Assembly: GCA_014268975.2 (NCBI GenBank)
Contig: CP077096.1
Span: 2,889,501-2,953,500, forward strand
Length of the DNA stretch: 64,000 nucleotides
Direction: 5' to 3'
Source of the DNA: Pseudomonas wayambapalatensis
Lineage (GTDB): Bacteria; Pseudomonadota; Gammaproteobacteria; Pseudomonadales; Pseudomonadaceae
Below, piece by piece: positions 9,174 to 19,236 of this stretch; positions within the stretch are counted from its first letter, which is position 1, and each line of letters starts with the position of its first letter. The position numbers and the translations under genes are program-made. Below the pieces are notes generated by a model. That model saw only the letters and a program-made list of their open reading frames with translations, did no database searches and was not told the origin of the DNA.

Positions 9174-10856
9174 ATGCCCCAGCCAAGCTACTCCCAGGGC
9201 GACTGCAGCAAGCCCTTGCTCGACCACTGCATCGGCGACGCCTTCGATGCCACCGTCGCCCGCTTCCCCGACCGCGAGGCTCTTGTGGTGCGTCACCAGC
9301 AACGGCGCTACACCTGGCGCCAGTTGGCCGATGCCGTCGACCAGCACGCCCGCGCGCTGATGGCGCTCGGCGTGCAAGCGGGCGATCGCCTGGGCATCTG
9401 GGCCCCCAACTGCGCCGAGTGGTGCATCACCCAGTTCGCCAGCGCCAAGATCGGTGCGATCCTGGTCAACATCAATCCGGCCTATCGCAGCAGTGAGCTC
9501 GACTATGCCCTGGGCCAGTCCGGCTGCCGCTGGGTGATCTGCGCCGATGCGTTCAAGACCAGCGACTATCACGCCATGCTCCGTGACCTGGTGCCCGGCT
9601 TGCCTGCCAGCAAGCCCGGGGCAGTGCACTGCGAGCGCCTGCCTGAGCTGCGCGGGGTGATCAGCCTGGCGGTGAAGCCTCCGCCAGGCTTTCTTGCCTG
9701 GTGTGACCTGCAGGCTCGCGCCGCTGAAGTCAGTGCCGAGGCCCTTGGCCGCCGCCAGGCGAGCCTGCGCCCGAGCGAGGCGATCAATATCCAGTACACC
9801 TCCGGCACCACCGGCTTCCCCAAGGGCGCGACGCTCAGCCACCACAATATCCTCAACAACGGTTACATGGTCGGCGAGAGCCTGCGCCTGACCGAGCATG
9901 ACCGCCTGGTGGTGCCGGTGCCGCTCTACCATTGCTTCGGCATGGTCATGGCCAACCTCGGCTGCATGACCCACGGCAGCACGCTGATCTACCCCAACGA
10001 TGCCTTCGATCCCTTGCTCACCCTGCAAGCCGTGGCCGAGGAGCGCGCCACCGCGCTGTATGGCGTGCCGACCATGTTCATTGCCGAGCTGGACCACCCG
10101 CGCCGCAACGAATTCGACCTTTCCAGCCTGCGCACCGGGATCATGGCCGGTGCCACCTGCCCGATCGAGGTGATGCGAAGGGTGATCGACGAGATGCACA
10201 TGGCCGAGATACAGATCGCCTATGGCATGACCGAGACCAGCCCGGTGTCGTTGCAGACCGGCCCGCAGGATGATCTGGAGGTCCGTGTGACCAGCGTGGG
10301 CCGCACCCAACCCCGCCTGGAGAGCAAGGTCATCGACGCCGATGGCAATACCCTGCCGCGCGGCGAGATCGGTGAGCTGTGCACCCGGGGCTACAGCGTC
10401 ATGCTCGGCTACTGGAACAACCCGACGGCCACGGCCGAGAGCATCGACGCCGAAGGCTGGATGCGTACCGGCGACCTGGCGGTCATGGATGAGCAGGGTT
10501 ACGTGCGTATCGTCGGGCGCAGCAAGGACATGATCATTCGCGGTGGCGAGAACATCTATCCGCGTGAGCTGGAGGAGTTCTTCTTCACCCACCCGGCGGT
10601 GGCCGATGTGCAGGTGATCGGCATTCCGTGCAGCAAGTACGGCGAGGAGCTCGTCGCCTGGGTGCGACTGCATCCAGGGCACAGCGCCAGTGCCGAGGAG
10701 TTGCGCGAATGGGCGAAGTCGCGCATCGCGCACTTCAAGGTGCCTCGGCATTTTCGCTTCGTCGATGAGTTTCCGATGACGGTGACGGGCAAGGTGCAGA
10801 AGTTTCGGATGCGCGAGATCAGTGTCGAGGAACTGGGTGGGGTATCAGCCGGTTGA
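9174..10856 (+). CDS. AMP-binding acyl-CoA synthetase
   Basis: A 560-residue ATP-dependent acyl-CoA ligase of the ANL superfamily. Visible signatures are the phosphate loop [12 protein letters not shown] near residue 205, the adenylate-binding YGMTETSP, the hinge region [22 protein letters not shown], and the C-terminal lysine motif TVTGKVQKF. Such enzymes activate fatty or aryl acids for beta-oxidation. The start was set at the ATG at 9174 because frame upstream of it is made of REP sequence. The gene follows the amine locus and could activate an acid made from an amine, but the substrate is not determined by sequence alone. Confidence 0.87.
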   Translation: MPQPSYSQGDCSKPLLDHCIGDAFDATVARFPDREALVVRHQQRRYTWRQLADAVDQHARALMALGVQAGDRLGIWAPNCAEWCITQFASAKIGAILVNINPAYRSSELDYALGQSGCRWVICADAFKTSDYHAMLRDLVPGLPASKPGAVHCERLPELRGVISLAVKPPPGFLAWCDLQARAAEVSAEALGRRQASLRPSEAINIQYTSGTTGFPKGATLSHHNILNNGYMVGESLRLTEHDRLVVPVPLYHCFGMVMANLGCMTHGSTLIYPNDAFDPLLTLQAVAEERATALYGVPTMFIAELDHPRRNEFDLSSLRTGIMAGATCPIEVMRRVIDEMHMAEIQIAYGMTETSPVSLQTGPQDDLEVRVTSVGRTQPRLESKVIDADGNTLPRGEIGELCTRGYSVMLGYWNNPTATAESIDAEGWMRTGDLAVMDEQGYVRIVGRSKDMIIRGGENIYPRELEEFFFTHPAVADVQVIGIPCSKYGEELVAWVRLHPGHSASAEELREWAKSRIAHFKVPRHFRFVDEFPMTVTGKVQKFRMREISVEELGGVSAG

Positions 10857-10876
10857 CTGGGGGCGGCCGATGGTCC

Positions 10877-10930
10877 TATCGCGGGACAAGTGCTCACGCT
10901 GTGCCTGTGGCAGCGGGCTTGCCCCGCGAT
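10877..10930. repeat. Diverged REP element pair
   Basis: ATCGCGGGACAAG on the left and CAGCGGGCTTGCCCCGCGAT on the right form an inverted pair related to the other REPs, with several mismatches. It lies between the convergent ends of the acyl-CoA synthetase and mobA. Confidence 0.65.
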
Positions 10931-10943
10931 GTGGCCTGTGCCG

Positions 10944-11516
10944 TCACTGCAACCATTCCGGGCTGTTGAAATTGCTCAATCGCCCATCGTCGATGGCACA
11001 CTCCAACCCCTGAATCGGCTTCAGCAACAGCGCTTTCTGCAAACTCCGCTCACCTTGCTGCCACGCCCGCTCCAGCACGGGCAACACTTGCCGGGGCAGT
11101 ACACAGAACATCGGTTGCCAATACCCCCCCTGGCGCACCATTGCAGCGCTGTCATGGCGGGCAGCCAACCCGCGCAATGCATCGATCAAGGCCCGGTCGA
11201 TCAACGGTGCGTCGCAGGCCAACACCACCACCCACTCATGGCTGGCCACCTTCAGCCCGGCAATGACGCCGGCCAGTGGCCCGGGATAATCCACCTCGGC
11301 ATCGCCCACACACTGGTCGGCGTATGCCGCATACGCCGCTTGATTGCGGTTGCAGGAAATCACCAGGTCGTCGCTCAGCCCCCGCACCACCCGATGGATG
11401 TGCGCGATCAGCGGTTCGCCGCGCCATGGCACCAGGCCCTTGTCGCGACCGCCCATGCGCTGGCCACGGCCACCGGCGAGGATGAGGATTGAGCAGGGGG
11501 GCAGGGCGGCAGGCAT
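10944..11516 (-). CDS. mobA: Molybdenum cofactor guanylyltransferase
   Basis: A 190-residue protein that transfers GMP from GTP to molybdopterin, producing the guanine dinucleotide form of the molybdenum cofactor. The nucleotide-binding motif LAGGRGQRMGGRDKG is at the N-terminus, followed by the typical YPGPLAGVIAGL and ACDAPLI motifs. The ATG at 11516 gives the family length. Oddly, this start lies one base after the T-run of a strong hairpin terminator of the upstream efflux operon, so a normal Shine-Dalgarno site would be buried in the hairpin stem. Confidence 0.92.
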   Translation of the reverse strand: MPAALPPCSILILAGGRGQRMGGRDKGLVPWRGEPLIAHIHRVVRGLSDDLVISCNRNQAAYAAYADQCVGDAEVDYPGPLAGVIAGLKVASHEWVVVLACDAPLIDRALIDALRGLAARHDSAAMVRQGGYWQPMFCVLPRQVLPVLERAWQQGERSLQKALLLKPIQGLECAIDDGRLSNFNSPEWLQ

Positions 11517-11558
11517 GAAAAAGGGTCCCGGGCAGTCGATGCCCGTAACCCTCTCATT
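11517..11558 (-). terminator. Rho-independent terminator of the RND operon
   Basis: Read on the minus strand, GGGT, CGGGCA, loop TCGAC, TGCCCG, ACCC form a long stem that is followed directly by TTTTT. It begins about 20 bases after the stop codon of the RND transporter gene. Its T-tract touches the mobA start codon. Confidence 0.85.
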
Positions 11559-11577
11559 CAACGCCTGGCTTGTCCAG

Positions 11578-14500
11578 TCAGGTGTCGTGGGTTGCGGCAA
11601 GGTCGGTTTCGGCGCGGCGCTTGCCGGCCAACCGCATCACCACCACGAAGAACACCGGTACGAACACCACCGCCAGCGTCGCGCTGAGCATCCCGCCGAT
11701 CACCCCGGTGCCGATGGCCTGCTGGCTGGCTGAGCTTGCGCCGCGGGCAATGGCCAGCGGCACGACGCCGAGGATGAACGCCAACGATGTCATGACGATC
11801 GGGCGCAGGCGCAGGCGTGCGGCCTGCATCGCCGCATCCGCCGCATCGACGCCCTGATCCACCAGGCTCTTGGCGAATTCGATGATCAGGATCGCGTTCT
11901 TTGCCGACAAGCCAATCAAGGTGATCAGGCCGACCTTGAAGAACACGTCGTTGGGCATGCCGCGCAGGGTTACCGCGAGCACGGCACCAAGCACACCCAG
12001 CGGCACCACCAGCAACACCGCAGTAGGGATCGACCAACTCTCGTAGAGCGCTGCCAGGCACAGGAACACCACCAGCAGCGACAGGACCAGCAGCAAGGGC
12101 GCCTGGCTACCCGAGAGACGTTCCTGCAACGACAGGCCGGTCCACTCCAGTGCGCTGCCGGCTGGCAGTCGGTCGACCAGGCGCTGGATTTCCGCCATCG
12201 CCTCGCCGGAGCTGTAGCCGCTTGCCGGTTCCCCGGAAATCGACACTGCCGGGTAACCGTTGTAGCGGGTCAGTTGCACCGGGCCGCTGAGCCAGCGGGC
12301 CTGGACGAACGCCCCCAGTGGCACCATCTTGCCGCTGCTGTTGCGCACGTGGATCTTCAACAGGTCCTCGACCTGGCTGCGCTGGTCGCCCTCGGCCTGC
12401 ACCACGACGCGCTGCATGCGGCCCAGGTTGGGGAAGTCGTTGACGTAGTTCGAGCCTACCGCGGTGTTGAGCACGGCGCCGATGTCGGCAAAGGAGACCC
12501 CCAGGGCGTTGGCCTGGCGTCGGTCGATTTCCAGTTGTACCTGCGGGCTTTCGGCCAACGATGCCTCGCGCACGTTGGCCAGCACCTTGCTCGTGCGTGC
12601 GTTGGCCAGCAGTTCGTCACGGGCTGCCATCAATCCGGCATGACCCAGGCCGCCGCGATCCTGCAGACGGAACTCGAAACCTGTGGACTCGCCCAATCCG
12701 TCGACTGGTGGCGGCAGCACGGCATAGGCCACGGCATCCTTGAGCTCGGAGAAGGCCATCGTGGCGCGGTTGGCGATCGATTGCGCACTGTCGTCGGCGC
12801 CGCGCTCGGACCAGTCCTTCAGCGTGGTGAACGCCAGCGCGGCGTTCTGCCCACTGCCTGAGAAGCTGAAGCCGAGAATCAGCGTGGTGTTGCCCACGCC
12901 GGGCTCTGCGGCGTTGTGCGCCTCGATCTGCGCCGCCACCTGCTCGGTGCGCATGCGGCTGGCGCCCGGCGGGAGCTGGATGTCGGTGATGGTGTAGCCC
13001 TGGTCCTCGGTCGGCAGGAAGGCACTCGGCAACTGGCTGAAGCCATAGGCCAGCACCGCCACCAGCAGCCCGTAGAGCACCAGGTAGCGCCCACTGCGTG
13101 CCAGGGCGTGGGCGACCCAGCGCTGGTAGCCATTGCTCATGCCCTCGAAGCGGCGGTTGAACCAGCCGAAGAAGCCCTTGCGTGCGTGATGCTCGCCCTT
13201 GGCCACTGGCTTGAGCAGGGTGGCGCACAGTGCCGGGGTGAGGCTCAGGGCGAGGAACGCCGAGAACAGGATCGACACTGCCATCGATAACGAGAACTGC
13301 TGATAGATCACGCCCACCGAGCCTTTCATGAAGGCCATTGGCAGGAATACCGCCACCAGCACCAGCGTGATGCCGACAATCGCACCGCTGATCTGGCCCA
13401 TGGCCTTGCGCGTAGCCGCCTTCGGCGAGAGGCCTTCCTCGGCCATGATCCGCTCGACGTTCTCCACCACCACGATGGCGTCGTCCACCAGGATGCCGAT
13501 GGCCAGCACCATACCGAACAGGGTCAGCACGTTGACCGAGAAACCCAACGCAAGCATCACCGCGAAGGTGCCCATCAGCGCCACCGGAACCACCAGCGTG
13601 GGGATCAGTGTGTAGCGGATGTTCTGCAGGAACACGAACATCACTGCAAACACCAGCAGCATGGCTTCGAACAGCGTGCTGATGACCTGTTGGATCGAGA
13701 CCTTGACGAATGGCGAGGTGTCGTAGGGGATGTCGTACTTCACCCCGGCCGGGAAGTAGCGCGCCAGCTCATCCATCTTCTGGCGAACCAGGGTCGCGGT
13801 CTCCATGGCGTTGGCCCCCGGCGATAGCTTTACGCTGAAGGCACTGGTGGGCTTGCCGTTCAGGCGCGTGCCGTACTGGTATTCCTGGGCACCGATCTCG
13901 ACCCGCGCCACATCGCCCACGGTGACCACCGAGCCATCCGGGTTGGCCCGCAGCACGATGGCCGCGAACTCCTCTGGGGTGCTCAGTTGGCCCTTGACCA
14001 CCACGTTGGCGGTGATTTCCTGGGTCGCACGGGCGGGCAGGTCACCGATGCTGCCTGGCGCAACCTGGGCGTTCTGCGCGGCGATGGCGTCGGCGACGTC
14101 CTGGGGCGTGAGCTTGAAGCCGACCAGCTTCGCCGGGTCGATCCAGATGCGCATGGCCCGCTCCGAACCATACAGCTGTGCCTTGCCGACGCCTTTGAGG
14201 CGACGGATCTCGTTCATCACGTTGCGCGCCAGCAGGTCGCTCAGGGCGATCTCGTCATAGCTGCCGTCCTCGGAGGTGAGGGTGCCCAGCAGCAGGAAGC
14301 CGGTGGAGACCTTCTCCACCTGCAGGCCCTGCTGGGTGACGGGCCGCGGCAGGCGCGACTCGACTACCTTGAGGCGGTTCTGCACATCGACCTGGGCCAG
14401 GTCAGGGACGGTGCCCGGCTCGAAGGTGGCGGTGATGGTCGCGCTGCCCAGACTGCTCTGGGATTCGAAGTACAGCAGGTTGTCTGCACCATTGAGCTCC

Positions 14501-14700
14501 TGCTCGATCACGCTGACCACGCTTTCGTCCATGGTCTGCGCCGAGGCACCTGGGTAGACGGCGTACACCTCGACCTGCGGTGGCGCGACATTGGGGTACT
14601 GGGCCACGGGCAATTGCGGGATGGCCAGGGCGCCGGCGAGCAGGATGAACAACGCGACCACCCAGGCGAAGATCGGGCGATCGATGAAGAATTGCGGCAT
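11578..14700 (-). CDS. RND multidrug efflux transporter (HAE1 family)
   Basis: A 1040-residue inner-membrane proton antiporter of the AcrB/MexB/MexD class. The N-terminus MPQFFIDRPIFAWV, the intramembrane aspartate pair in GILVDDAIVVVENVERI, and two large periplasmic loops between groups of six membrane helices (twelve in all) are all present. Length is normal. It pumps drugs or other toxic compounds through an adaptor and an outer-membrane channel. The adaptor gene lies 11 bp upstream; no OprM-type channel gene is nearby, so the pump probably borrows one. Closest by eye to MexD among textbook pumps, but a specific name is not justified. Confidence 0.93.
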   Translation of the reverse strand: MPQFFIDRPIFAWVVALFILLAGALAIPQLPVAQYPNVAPPQVEVYAVYPGASAQTMDESVVSVIEQELNGADNLLYFESQSSLGSATITATFEPGTVPDLAQVDVQNRLKVVESRLPRPVTQQGLQVEKVSTGFLLLGTLTSEDGSYDEIALSDLLARNVMNEIRRLKGVGKAQLYGSERAMRIWIDPAKLVGFKLTPQDVADAIAAQNAQVAPGSIGDLPARATQEITANVVVKGQLSTPEEFAAIVLRANPDGSVVTVGDVARVEIGAQEYQYGTRLNGKPTSAFSVKLSPGANAMETATLVRQKMDELARYFPAGVKYDIPYDTSPFVKVSIQQVISTLFEAMLLVFAVMFVFLQNIRYTLIPTLVVPVALMGTFAVMLALGFSVNVLTLFGMVLAIGILVDDAIVVVENVERIMAEEGLSPKAATRKAMGQISGAIVGITLVLVAVFLPMAFMKGSVGVIYQQFSLSMAVSILFSAFLALSLTPALCATLLKPVAKGEHHARKGFFGWFNRRFEGMSNGYQRWVAHALARSGRYLVLYGLLVAVLAYGFSQLPSAFLPTEDQGYTITDIQLPPGASRMRTEQVAAQIEAHNAAEPGVGNTTLILGFSFSGSGQNAALAFTTLKDWSERGADDSAQSIANRATMAFSELKDAVAYAVLPPPVDGLGESTGFEFRLQDRGGLGHAGLMAARDELLANARTSKVLANVREASLAESPQVQLEIDRRQANALGVSFADIGAVLNTAVGSNYVNDFPNLGRMQRVVVQAEGDQRSQVEDLLKIHVRNSSGKMVPLGAFVQARWLSGPVQLTRYNGYPAVSISGEPASGYSSGEAMAEIQRLVDRLPAGSALEWTGLSLQERLSGSQAPLLLVLSLLVVFLCLAALYESWSIPTAVLLVVPLGVLGAVLAVTLRGMPNDVFFKVGLITLIGLSAKNAILIIEFAKSLVDQGVDAADAAMQAARLRLRPIVMTSLAFILGVVPLAIARGASSASQQAIGTGVIGGMLSATLAVVFVPVFFVVVMRLAGKRRAETDLAATHDT

Positions 14701-14711
14701 GGATCAGGCCC

Positions 14712-15881
14712 TCACTGGCCGTTGCGCTGGACGATGGGGTTGGCAGCCTTGCCGGTATTGACCCGGACCTGGTCGCCGGCCTTGACGTGCTGAAGCCCTT
14801 CGACCACCACCTGTTCCCCAGGGGCCAGGCCTTCGCTGACGATCCAGCGGTCGCCCTGGGCATTGCCCAGCACCACCTGGCGTTCTTCGATGCGCTGTTG
14901 GGCATCGACCACCAGCACCTTGGGCACGCCGGCGCTGTCACGCAGGATCGCCCGCTGCGGCACGCTGATGCCCTTGGGCTGCAGGGCCTGCTCGAGGCGC
15001 ACACGCACGTAGCTGCCGGGCAACAGATCGAGATCGGGGTTGGGGAATTCGCTGCGCAGGGTGATCTGGTTGGTGCTTGGATCGACGCTGATATCGGAGA
15101 ACAGCAACTTGCCCGGCAGCGGATACGCACTGCCGTCGTCCTGGATCAGGGTGGCGCGGGCCTGGTCCTGGCCGACCTGCTGCAGCTCGCCTGCGCGCAT
15201 GGCGCGGCGCAGGGCGTTGAGGTCGCGGGTCGACTGGGTCACGTCGGCGTGGATCGGGTCCAGTTGCTGGATGACGGCCAACGCGGTGGTTTCGCTCTGT
15301 CCGACCAGCGCCCCTTCGGTGACCAGCGCACGGCCAATCCGTCCGGAGATCGGTGCAGTGACCGTGGCATAGCCCAGGTTGAGCCGCGCGCGTTCGAGCG
15401 CGGCCCTGGCCTCGGCCACCTGAGCGTCCGCCTGGAGGAAGGCGGCGCGGGCATTGTCATATTCCTGACGGCTCACGGCCTTGTCGTCGACCAGTTCGCG
15501 ATAGCGCTGCTCCTGCAGGCGCGCCTGGTACAAGGTAGCTTCGGCCTTGGCCAGCGCGGCGCGGGCGCTGTCATGGTCGGCCTTGAACGGCGCCGGGTCG
15601 ATGAGAAACAGCACATCGCCCTGTTTGACGTCGCTGCCTTCGCGGTACACCCGCTTGAGCACCACGCCGGCAACCCGGGCGCGGACTTCGGCGGTGCGTG
15701 GCGCGAGAATACGCCCGCTGAGTTCGGTACTGATGGCCAGGGCCTGCAACTGCACGGTTTCGACCCGCACCTGGGGGGAGGGTGCTTGCGCGTCCGGTTC
15801 GGGGGCGTCGTTGCAGCCGGTCAGGGCCAGTGTGAGCAAGGCGAGAATCGCCCAAGGGCACTTGGAGAAGGGAATGGACAT
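14712..15881 (-). CDS. RND efflux periplasmic adaptor lipoprotein
   Basis: A 389-residue membrane fusion protein of the AcrA/MexA family. The signal sequence ends in the lipobox LTGC, so Cys23 should be lipidated. A biotinyl-lipoyl-like segment (VLKRVYREGSDVKQGDVLFLIDP), a coiled-coil hairpin and the returning lipoyl half (TAPISGRIGRALVTEGALVGQ) follow in order. It links the RND pump encoded 11 bp downstream to an outer-membrane channel. The promoter should lie in the 15882-16129 gap, opposite the two-component genes. Confidence 0.93.
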   Translation of the reverse strand: MSIPFSKCPWAILALLTLALTGCNDAPEPDAQAPSPQVRVETVQLQALAISTELSGRILAPRTAEVRARVAGVVLKRVYREGSDVKQGDVLFLIDPAPFKADHDSARAALAKAEATLYQARLQEQRYRELVDDKAVSRQEYDNARAAFLQADAQVAEARAALERARLNLGYATVTAPISGRIGRALVTEGALVGQSETTALAVIQQLDPIHADVTQSTRDLNALRRAMRAGELQQVGQDQARATLIQDDGSAYPLPGKLLFSDISVDPSTNQITLRSEFPNPDLDLLPGSYVRVRLEQALQPKGISVPQRAILRDSAGVPKVLVVDAQQRIEERQVVLGNAQGDRWIVSEGLAPGEQVVVEGLQHVKAGDQVRVNTGKAANPIVQRNGQ

Positions 15882-16033
15882 ACGGATCTTCCGGATAGGA
15901 TCGCCGCTATGCTAAGGCAGGCGCTCGCGCATGGGCTGTTAAGCTGTGTACGCCGTGTGTGAAAAAGTGTAAGGCTCGTGCCGTGTGGAGCGTAGGATTC
16001 TATATCCTGCGAGCAACTGACTGCACTGGCCCC

Positions 16034-16099
16034 ATCGCCGGACAAGCCCGCTTCCACAGGTAGTCGCAGCCTCTGTAGGCGCGGGCTTGTCCGGCAATG
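16034..16099. repeat. REP element pair, variant core
   Basis: ATCGCCGGACAAGCCCGCTTCC and the inverted GGCGCGGGCTTGTCCGGCAA form a pair between the divergent adaptor and response-regulator genes. Compensating base changes keep the hairpins intact compared with the other copies. Confidence 0.85.
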
Positions 16100-16129
16100 A
16101 CGGCGGTAAGGTCTCAAGCCTATCTGTTC

Positions 16130-16843
16130 ATGACGACCCACATGCCAAACATCCTTCTGGTCGAAGACGACAGCGCGCTGTCCGAACTGATTGCCAGCTA
16201 CCTGCAACGCAACGATTTCCATGTCCGGGTCATCGCCCGTGGCGATCATGTGCTCGACGAGTTTCGTCGCCAGCGCCCCGACCTGGTGGTGCTCGACCTG
16301 ATGCTGCCCGGCCTGGATGGCCTGCAGGTGTGTCGCTTGCTGCGCCAGGAGTCGCAAAGCCTGCCGATCCTGATGCTGACGGCCCGTGACGACAGTCACG
16401 ATCAAGTGTTGGGCCTGGAAATGGGGGCCGATGACTACGTGACCAAGCCCTGCGAGCCCCGCGTACTGCTGGCCCGGGTACGCACCTTGCTGCGCCGCAG
16501 CAGTGTCAATGAACCGCGCCTGGACAGCGAGCTGATCCAGGTCGGCGGCCTGTGCATCAACCTGGCCGAACGCAGCGTGAATTGGCGCGGCAGTGAGGTC
16601 GAGCTGTCCAGTGGCGAATACAACCTGCTGGTCGTGCTGGCCCGCAATGCCGGCGAGGTGCTCAGCCGCGACCGCATCCTCCAGCAATTGCGCGGCATCG
16701 AGTTCAACGGTACCGACCGTTCAGTGGACGTAGCCATCTCCAAGCTGCGGCGCAAGTTTGACGACAACGCCGGCGAAGCCCGCAAGATCAAGACCGTGTG
16801 GGGCAAGGGGTATCTGTTCAGCCGGGTCGAGTGGGAGTACTGA
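16130..16843 (+). CDS. rstA: RstA-like two-component response regulator
   Basis: A 237-residue OmpR/PhoB-type regulator. The receiver domain shows the acidic pair in LLVEDD, the phospho-acceptor Asp56 (VVLDLMLPG) and the lysine in DDYVTKP. The C-terminal winged helix includes [20 protein letters not shown] and TVWGKGYLF, closely resembling E. coli RstA. The start is uncertain: ATG at 16130 or at 16142, neither with a clear ribosome site. It is six bases from the sensor gene and divergent from the RND operon, which suggests but does not prove that it controls the pump. Confidence 0.87.
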   Translation: MTTHMPNILLVEDDSALSELIASYLQRNDFHVRVIARGDHVLDEFRRQRPDLVVLDLMLPGLDGLQVCRLLRQESQSLPILMLTARDDSHDQVLGLEMGADDYVTKPCEPRVLLARVRTLLRRSSVNEPRLDSELIQVGGLCINLAERSVNWRGSEVELSSGEYNLLVVLARNAGEVLSRDRILQQLRGIEFNGTDRSVDVAISKLRRKFDDNAGEARKIKTVWGKGYLFSRVEWEY

Positions 16844-16849
16844 CGCGCC

Positions 16850-18148
16850 ATGCTCAAGATCCTGGTGCGCCTGTACCTGGTGATCATCGTCGCCTATGCC
16901 GGTGCCTTGCTGCTGATCCCCGACGCTATCGTCGGTGCGTTTCACGAACGCTTCATGGCCTACAACCTTGATCAGGCCAAGGGCGTGCAATCTTTGATCG
17001 TCCGTCAGTTCCACCAGGCGCCGCGTGAGCAATGGCCATCGGTGGAGCAGGACCTGGCCGCGGCCTTCGCGCCCTTGCAGGTGCAACTGCTGCGCATGGA
17101 CGCCGCCGACCTTGCGCCGCAGGAGCGTGCGCGGCTGGAGCACGGGCTGTATGCGGTGCGCATCGCCGACTGGGGTTATTACGAAACCGTGCTGGCGCCG
17201 CTGGACAAGGACTGGCTGGTGCGCCTGCACTCGCCGCCGGATCCGCTCGACATCAACGTGTTGTCGTGGGGCGTCACGGTACTGATCGGTGCCGCCATGC
17301 TGGGTTGCTTGCTGCTGTGGGTCTGGCCGCACTGGCGCGACCTGGAACGGCTGAAGGAAACCGCGCGGCGCCTGGGGCGCGGGGAGATGGCGGAGCGTAC
17401 GCAGATCTCGCCGCGCTCGAACATCGGCGAGCTGGCCGGAGTGTTCGACACCATGGCCGGCGACCTGGAGCGCCAGGTCAACCAGCAACGTGAGCTGCTC
17501 AACGCGGTCTCGCATGAGCTGCGCACACCGTTGACCCGCCTGGATTTCGGCCTGGTGCTGCTGTTCGACGAAGTGCCGCCGGCCAGCCGCAAGCGCTTGC
17601 TGGAGCTGGTGGGGCATGTGCGTGAGCTGGACGAGCTGGTGCTTGAGCTGCTGTCGTACAGCCGTTTGGAGAACGCCGACCAGGTCCGCGAGCGGGTCGA
17701 GGTGTCGTTGCTGGAGCTGGTCGACAGTGTGCTGGGCAGCTTTGCCGAAGAACTCGATGGTCGCGGGATCAGATGGGAGGTGCGTGCCGACGACAAGCTG
17801 CCACGTTTCGTGCTCGATCCTCGACTGACCGCGCGGGCGGTACAGAACCTGGTGCGCAATGCCATGCGCTACTGCGACGAGAGCTTGCTGCTGCGATTGA
17901 AGCTGGAAGCGGACGGGGCTTGCCTGCTGACGGTCGAGGATGACGGGATTGGCATACCGCCTGAGGAGCGTGAGCGAATCTTCCAGCCATTCTATCGCCT
18001 GGATCGCAGTCGGGACCGCAGCACCGGGGGCTTTGGGCTGGGGTTGGCGATCAGCCGCAGGGCCATCGAGGGGCAGGGTGGAACCTTGACGGTTGCGCAG
18101 TCTTCGCTGGGGGGCGCGCAGTTCAGGATCCGCCTGCCGGCAGGCTAG
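16850..18148 (+). CDS. rstB: RstB-like sensor histidine kinase
   Basis: A 432-residue sensor with a membrane helix at about residues 5-25, a periplasmic domain of about 110 residues, a second helix near 140-160, a HAMP segment, the phospho-acceptor His222 in [13 protein letters not shown], and the ATPase motifs [15 protein letters not shown] and GGFGLGLAI. The arrangement and the RPHW-like [10 protein letters not shown] stretch resemble E. coli RstB. It should phosphorylate the regulator encoded just upstream. The gene end directly abuts the broken wecB remnant on the opposite strand. Confidence 0.9.
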   Translation: MLKILVRLYLVIIVAYAGALLLIPDAIVGAFHERFMAYNLDQAKGVQSLIVRQFHQAPREQWPSVEQDLAAAFAPLQVQLLRMDAADLAPQERARLEHGLYAVRIADWGYYETVLAPLDKDWLVRLHSPPDPLDINVLSWGVTVLIGAAMLGCLLLWVWPHWRDLERLKETARRLGRGEMAERTQISPRSNIGELAGVFDTMAGDLERQVNQQRELLNAVSHELRTPLTRLDFGLVLLFDEVPPASRKRLLELVGHVRELDELVLELLSYSRLENADQVRERVEVSLLELVDSVLGSFAEELDGRGIRWEVRADDKLPRFVLDPRLTARAVQNLVRNAMRYCDESLLLRLKLEADGACLLTVEDDGIGIPPEERERIFQPFYRLDRSRDRSTGGFGLGLAISRRAIEGQGGTLTVAQSSLGGAQFRIRLPAG

Positions 18149-18972
18149 GATACGTTCGGTCTGGGTGCCGACCAGCTTGACCGTACCGCCTTCGAGCACC
18201 GACGGTCGCTCGGTCACCTTGCGCAGTACCAGCACGGGCTTGCCGAGCGCCGGGGCTTCTTCCTGCACCCCTCCTGAGTCGGTGAGGATCAGGTGTGCGC
18301 GGGCCATCAACCAGACGAAGTGCTGGTAGTCCTGCGGTGCGACCAGGTGAATGTTGTCCCGCCCGGACAACACGCCGTATACCGATTTCTGCACCTGCGG
18401 GTTGAGGTGTACCGGGTAGACGAACTGTACGTCCGGATAGCGCAGGGCCAGTTCGGCGAGTGCCAGGCAGATACGCTCGAAGCCGGCGCCGAAGTTTTCC
18501 CTGCGATGGCCGGTGATGAGGATCATGCGCTATGCAGGTCGGCGAGCACGCCGGTCAGGCGCCGGTTGGCTTCTTCTGGCCAGGGTTGCTGAAGGTTGCC
18601 GGTGCGCAGGCCGGCTTCGACATGACCGATGGGGATACGGCGATGGAACGCGGCCAGGCCGGCGATGAAACTGGTGGTGGTATCGCCATGCACCAGCACG
18701 ATCTCAGGCTGGACCTGTTCGTAGGCGTTGTCGAGGCTGCCCAGCAGGTCACGTGACAGACCATTGAGGGTCTGGTTCTGGGTCATTACCTTCAGGTCCT
18801 GATCGACCGACAGACCGAAGGCGGTCAGCACTTGCTCGAGCATTTCCCGGTGTTGACCGGTGGAGCAGATGTGCAGGTCGATCTCCGGCCATTCGCGCAG
18901 CACCCGTGCCAGGGGTGCCATCTTGATTGCTTCGGGGCGGGTGCCGAATACCATCATGACGGTGTGAGCCAT
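18149..18972 (-). pseudogene. wecB: Decayed UDP-GlcNAc 2-epimerase gene (wecB remnant)
   Basis: Two pieces of one gene are visible. The 5' piece (18972-18523, 149 codons) carries GTRPEAIKMAPLARVL and VLVHGDTTTSF and stops after ADLHSA. The next piece, in another frame from 18526, resumes at [11 protein letters not shown] and runs through [12 protein letters not shown] to TERIL. Compared with intact WecB, about 55-60 residues are missing at the junction near 18525. The final roughly 35 residues are also gone, because the frame runs into the rstB stop region at 18148. WecB makes UDP-ManNAc for surface polysaccharides; this copy cannot do so. Confidence 0.88.
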
Positions 18973-19151
18973 CGTCGCGTCCTCGTCCTATTCCCTGTAC
19001 GAAGTTGTACGATTCACGTCTGCGTGTAGAACGTAGAGGGTAGATACAAGCAGGGGATGGCGAGGTTGTCCAATTCGCCGGGTAGTGGCCGGTGGCTATC
19101 GCGAAGGCCATGTATTGCGGGGGTTCAAGCGCTTTGCGGCACGCCCAACGC

Positions 19152-19207
19152 ATTCGCGGGCAAGCCTGCTACCACCGGGGTGATAGCAGGCTTGCCCGCG
19201 AAAAAGG
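19152..19207. repeat. REP element pair, compact
   Basis: CGCGGGCAAGCCTGCTACC and GGTGATAGCAGGCTTGCCCGCG form a near-perfect inverted pair with a short spacer, just beyond the 3' end of ybiT. As a single long hairpin it may also stop transcription. Confidence 0.88.
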
Positions 19208-19236
19208 CGGCGCAGTGTCGATGAAGGCGGTCTGGC

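Noticed and set aside
16721..18526. One 601-codon minus-strand frame containing WecB motifs
   Set aside because: Only the first 125 or so codons are WecB-like; the remainder is the antisense of rstB. It is the 3' piece of a broken gene, not a fusion protein.
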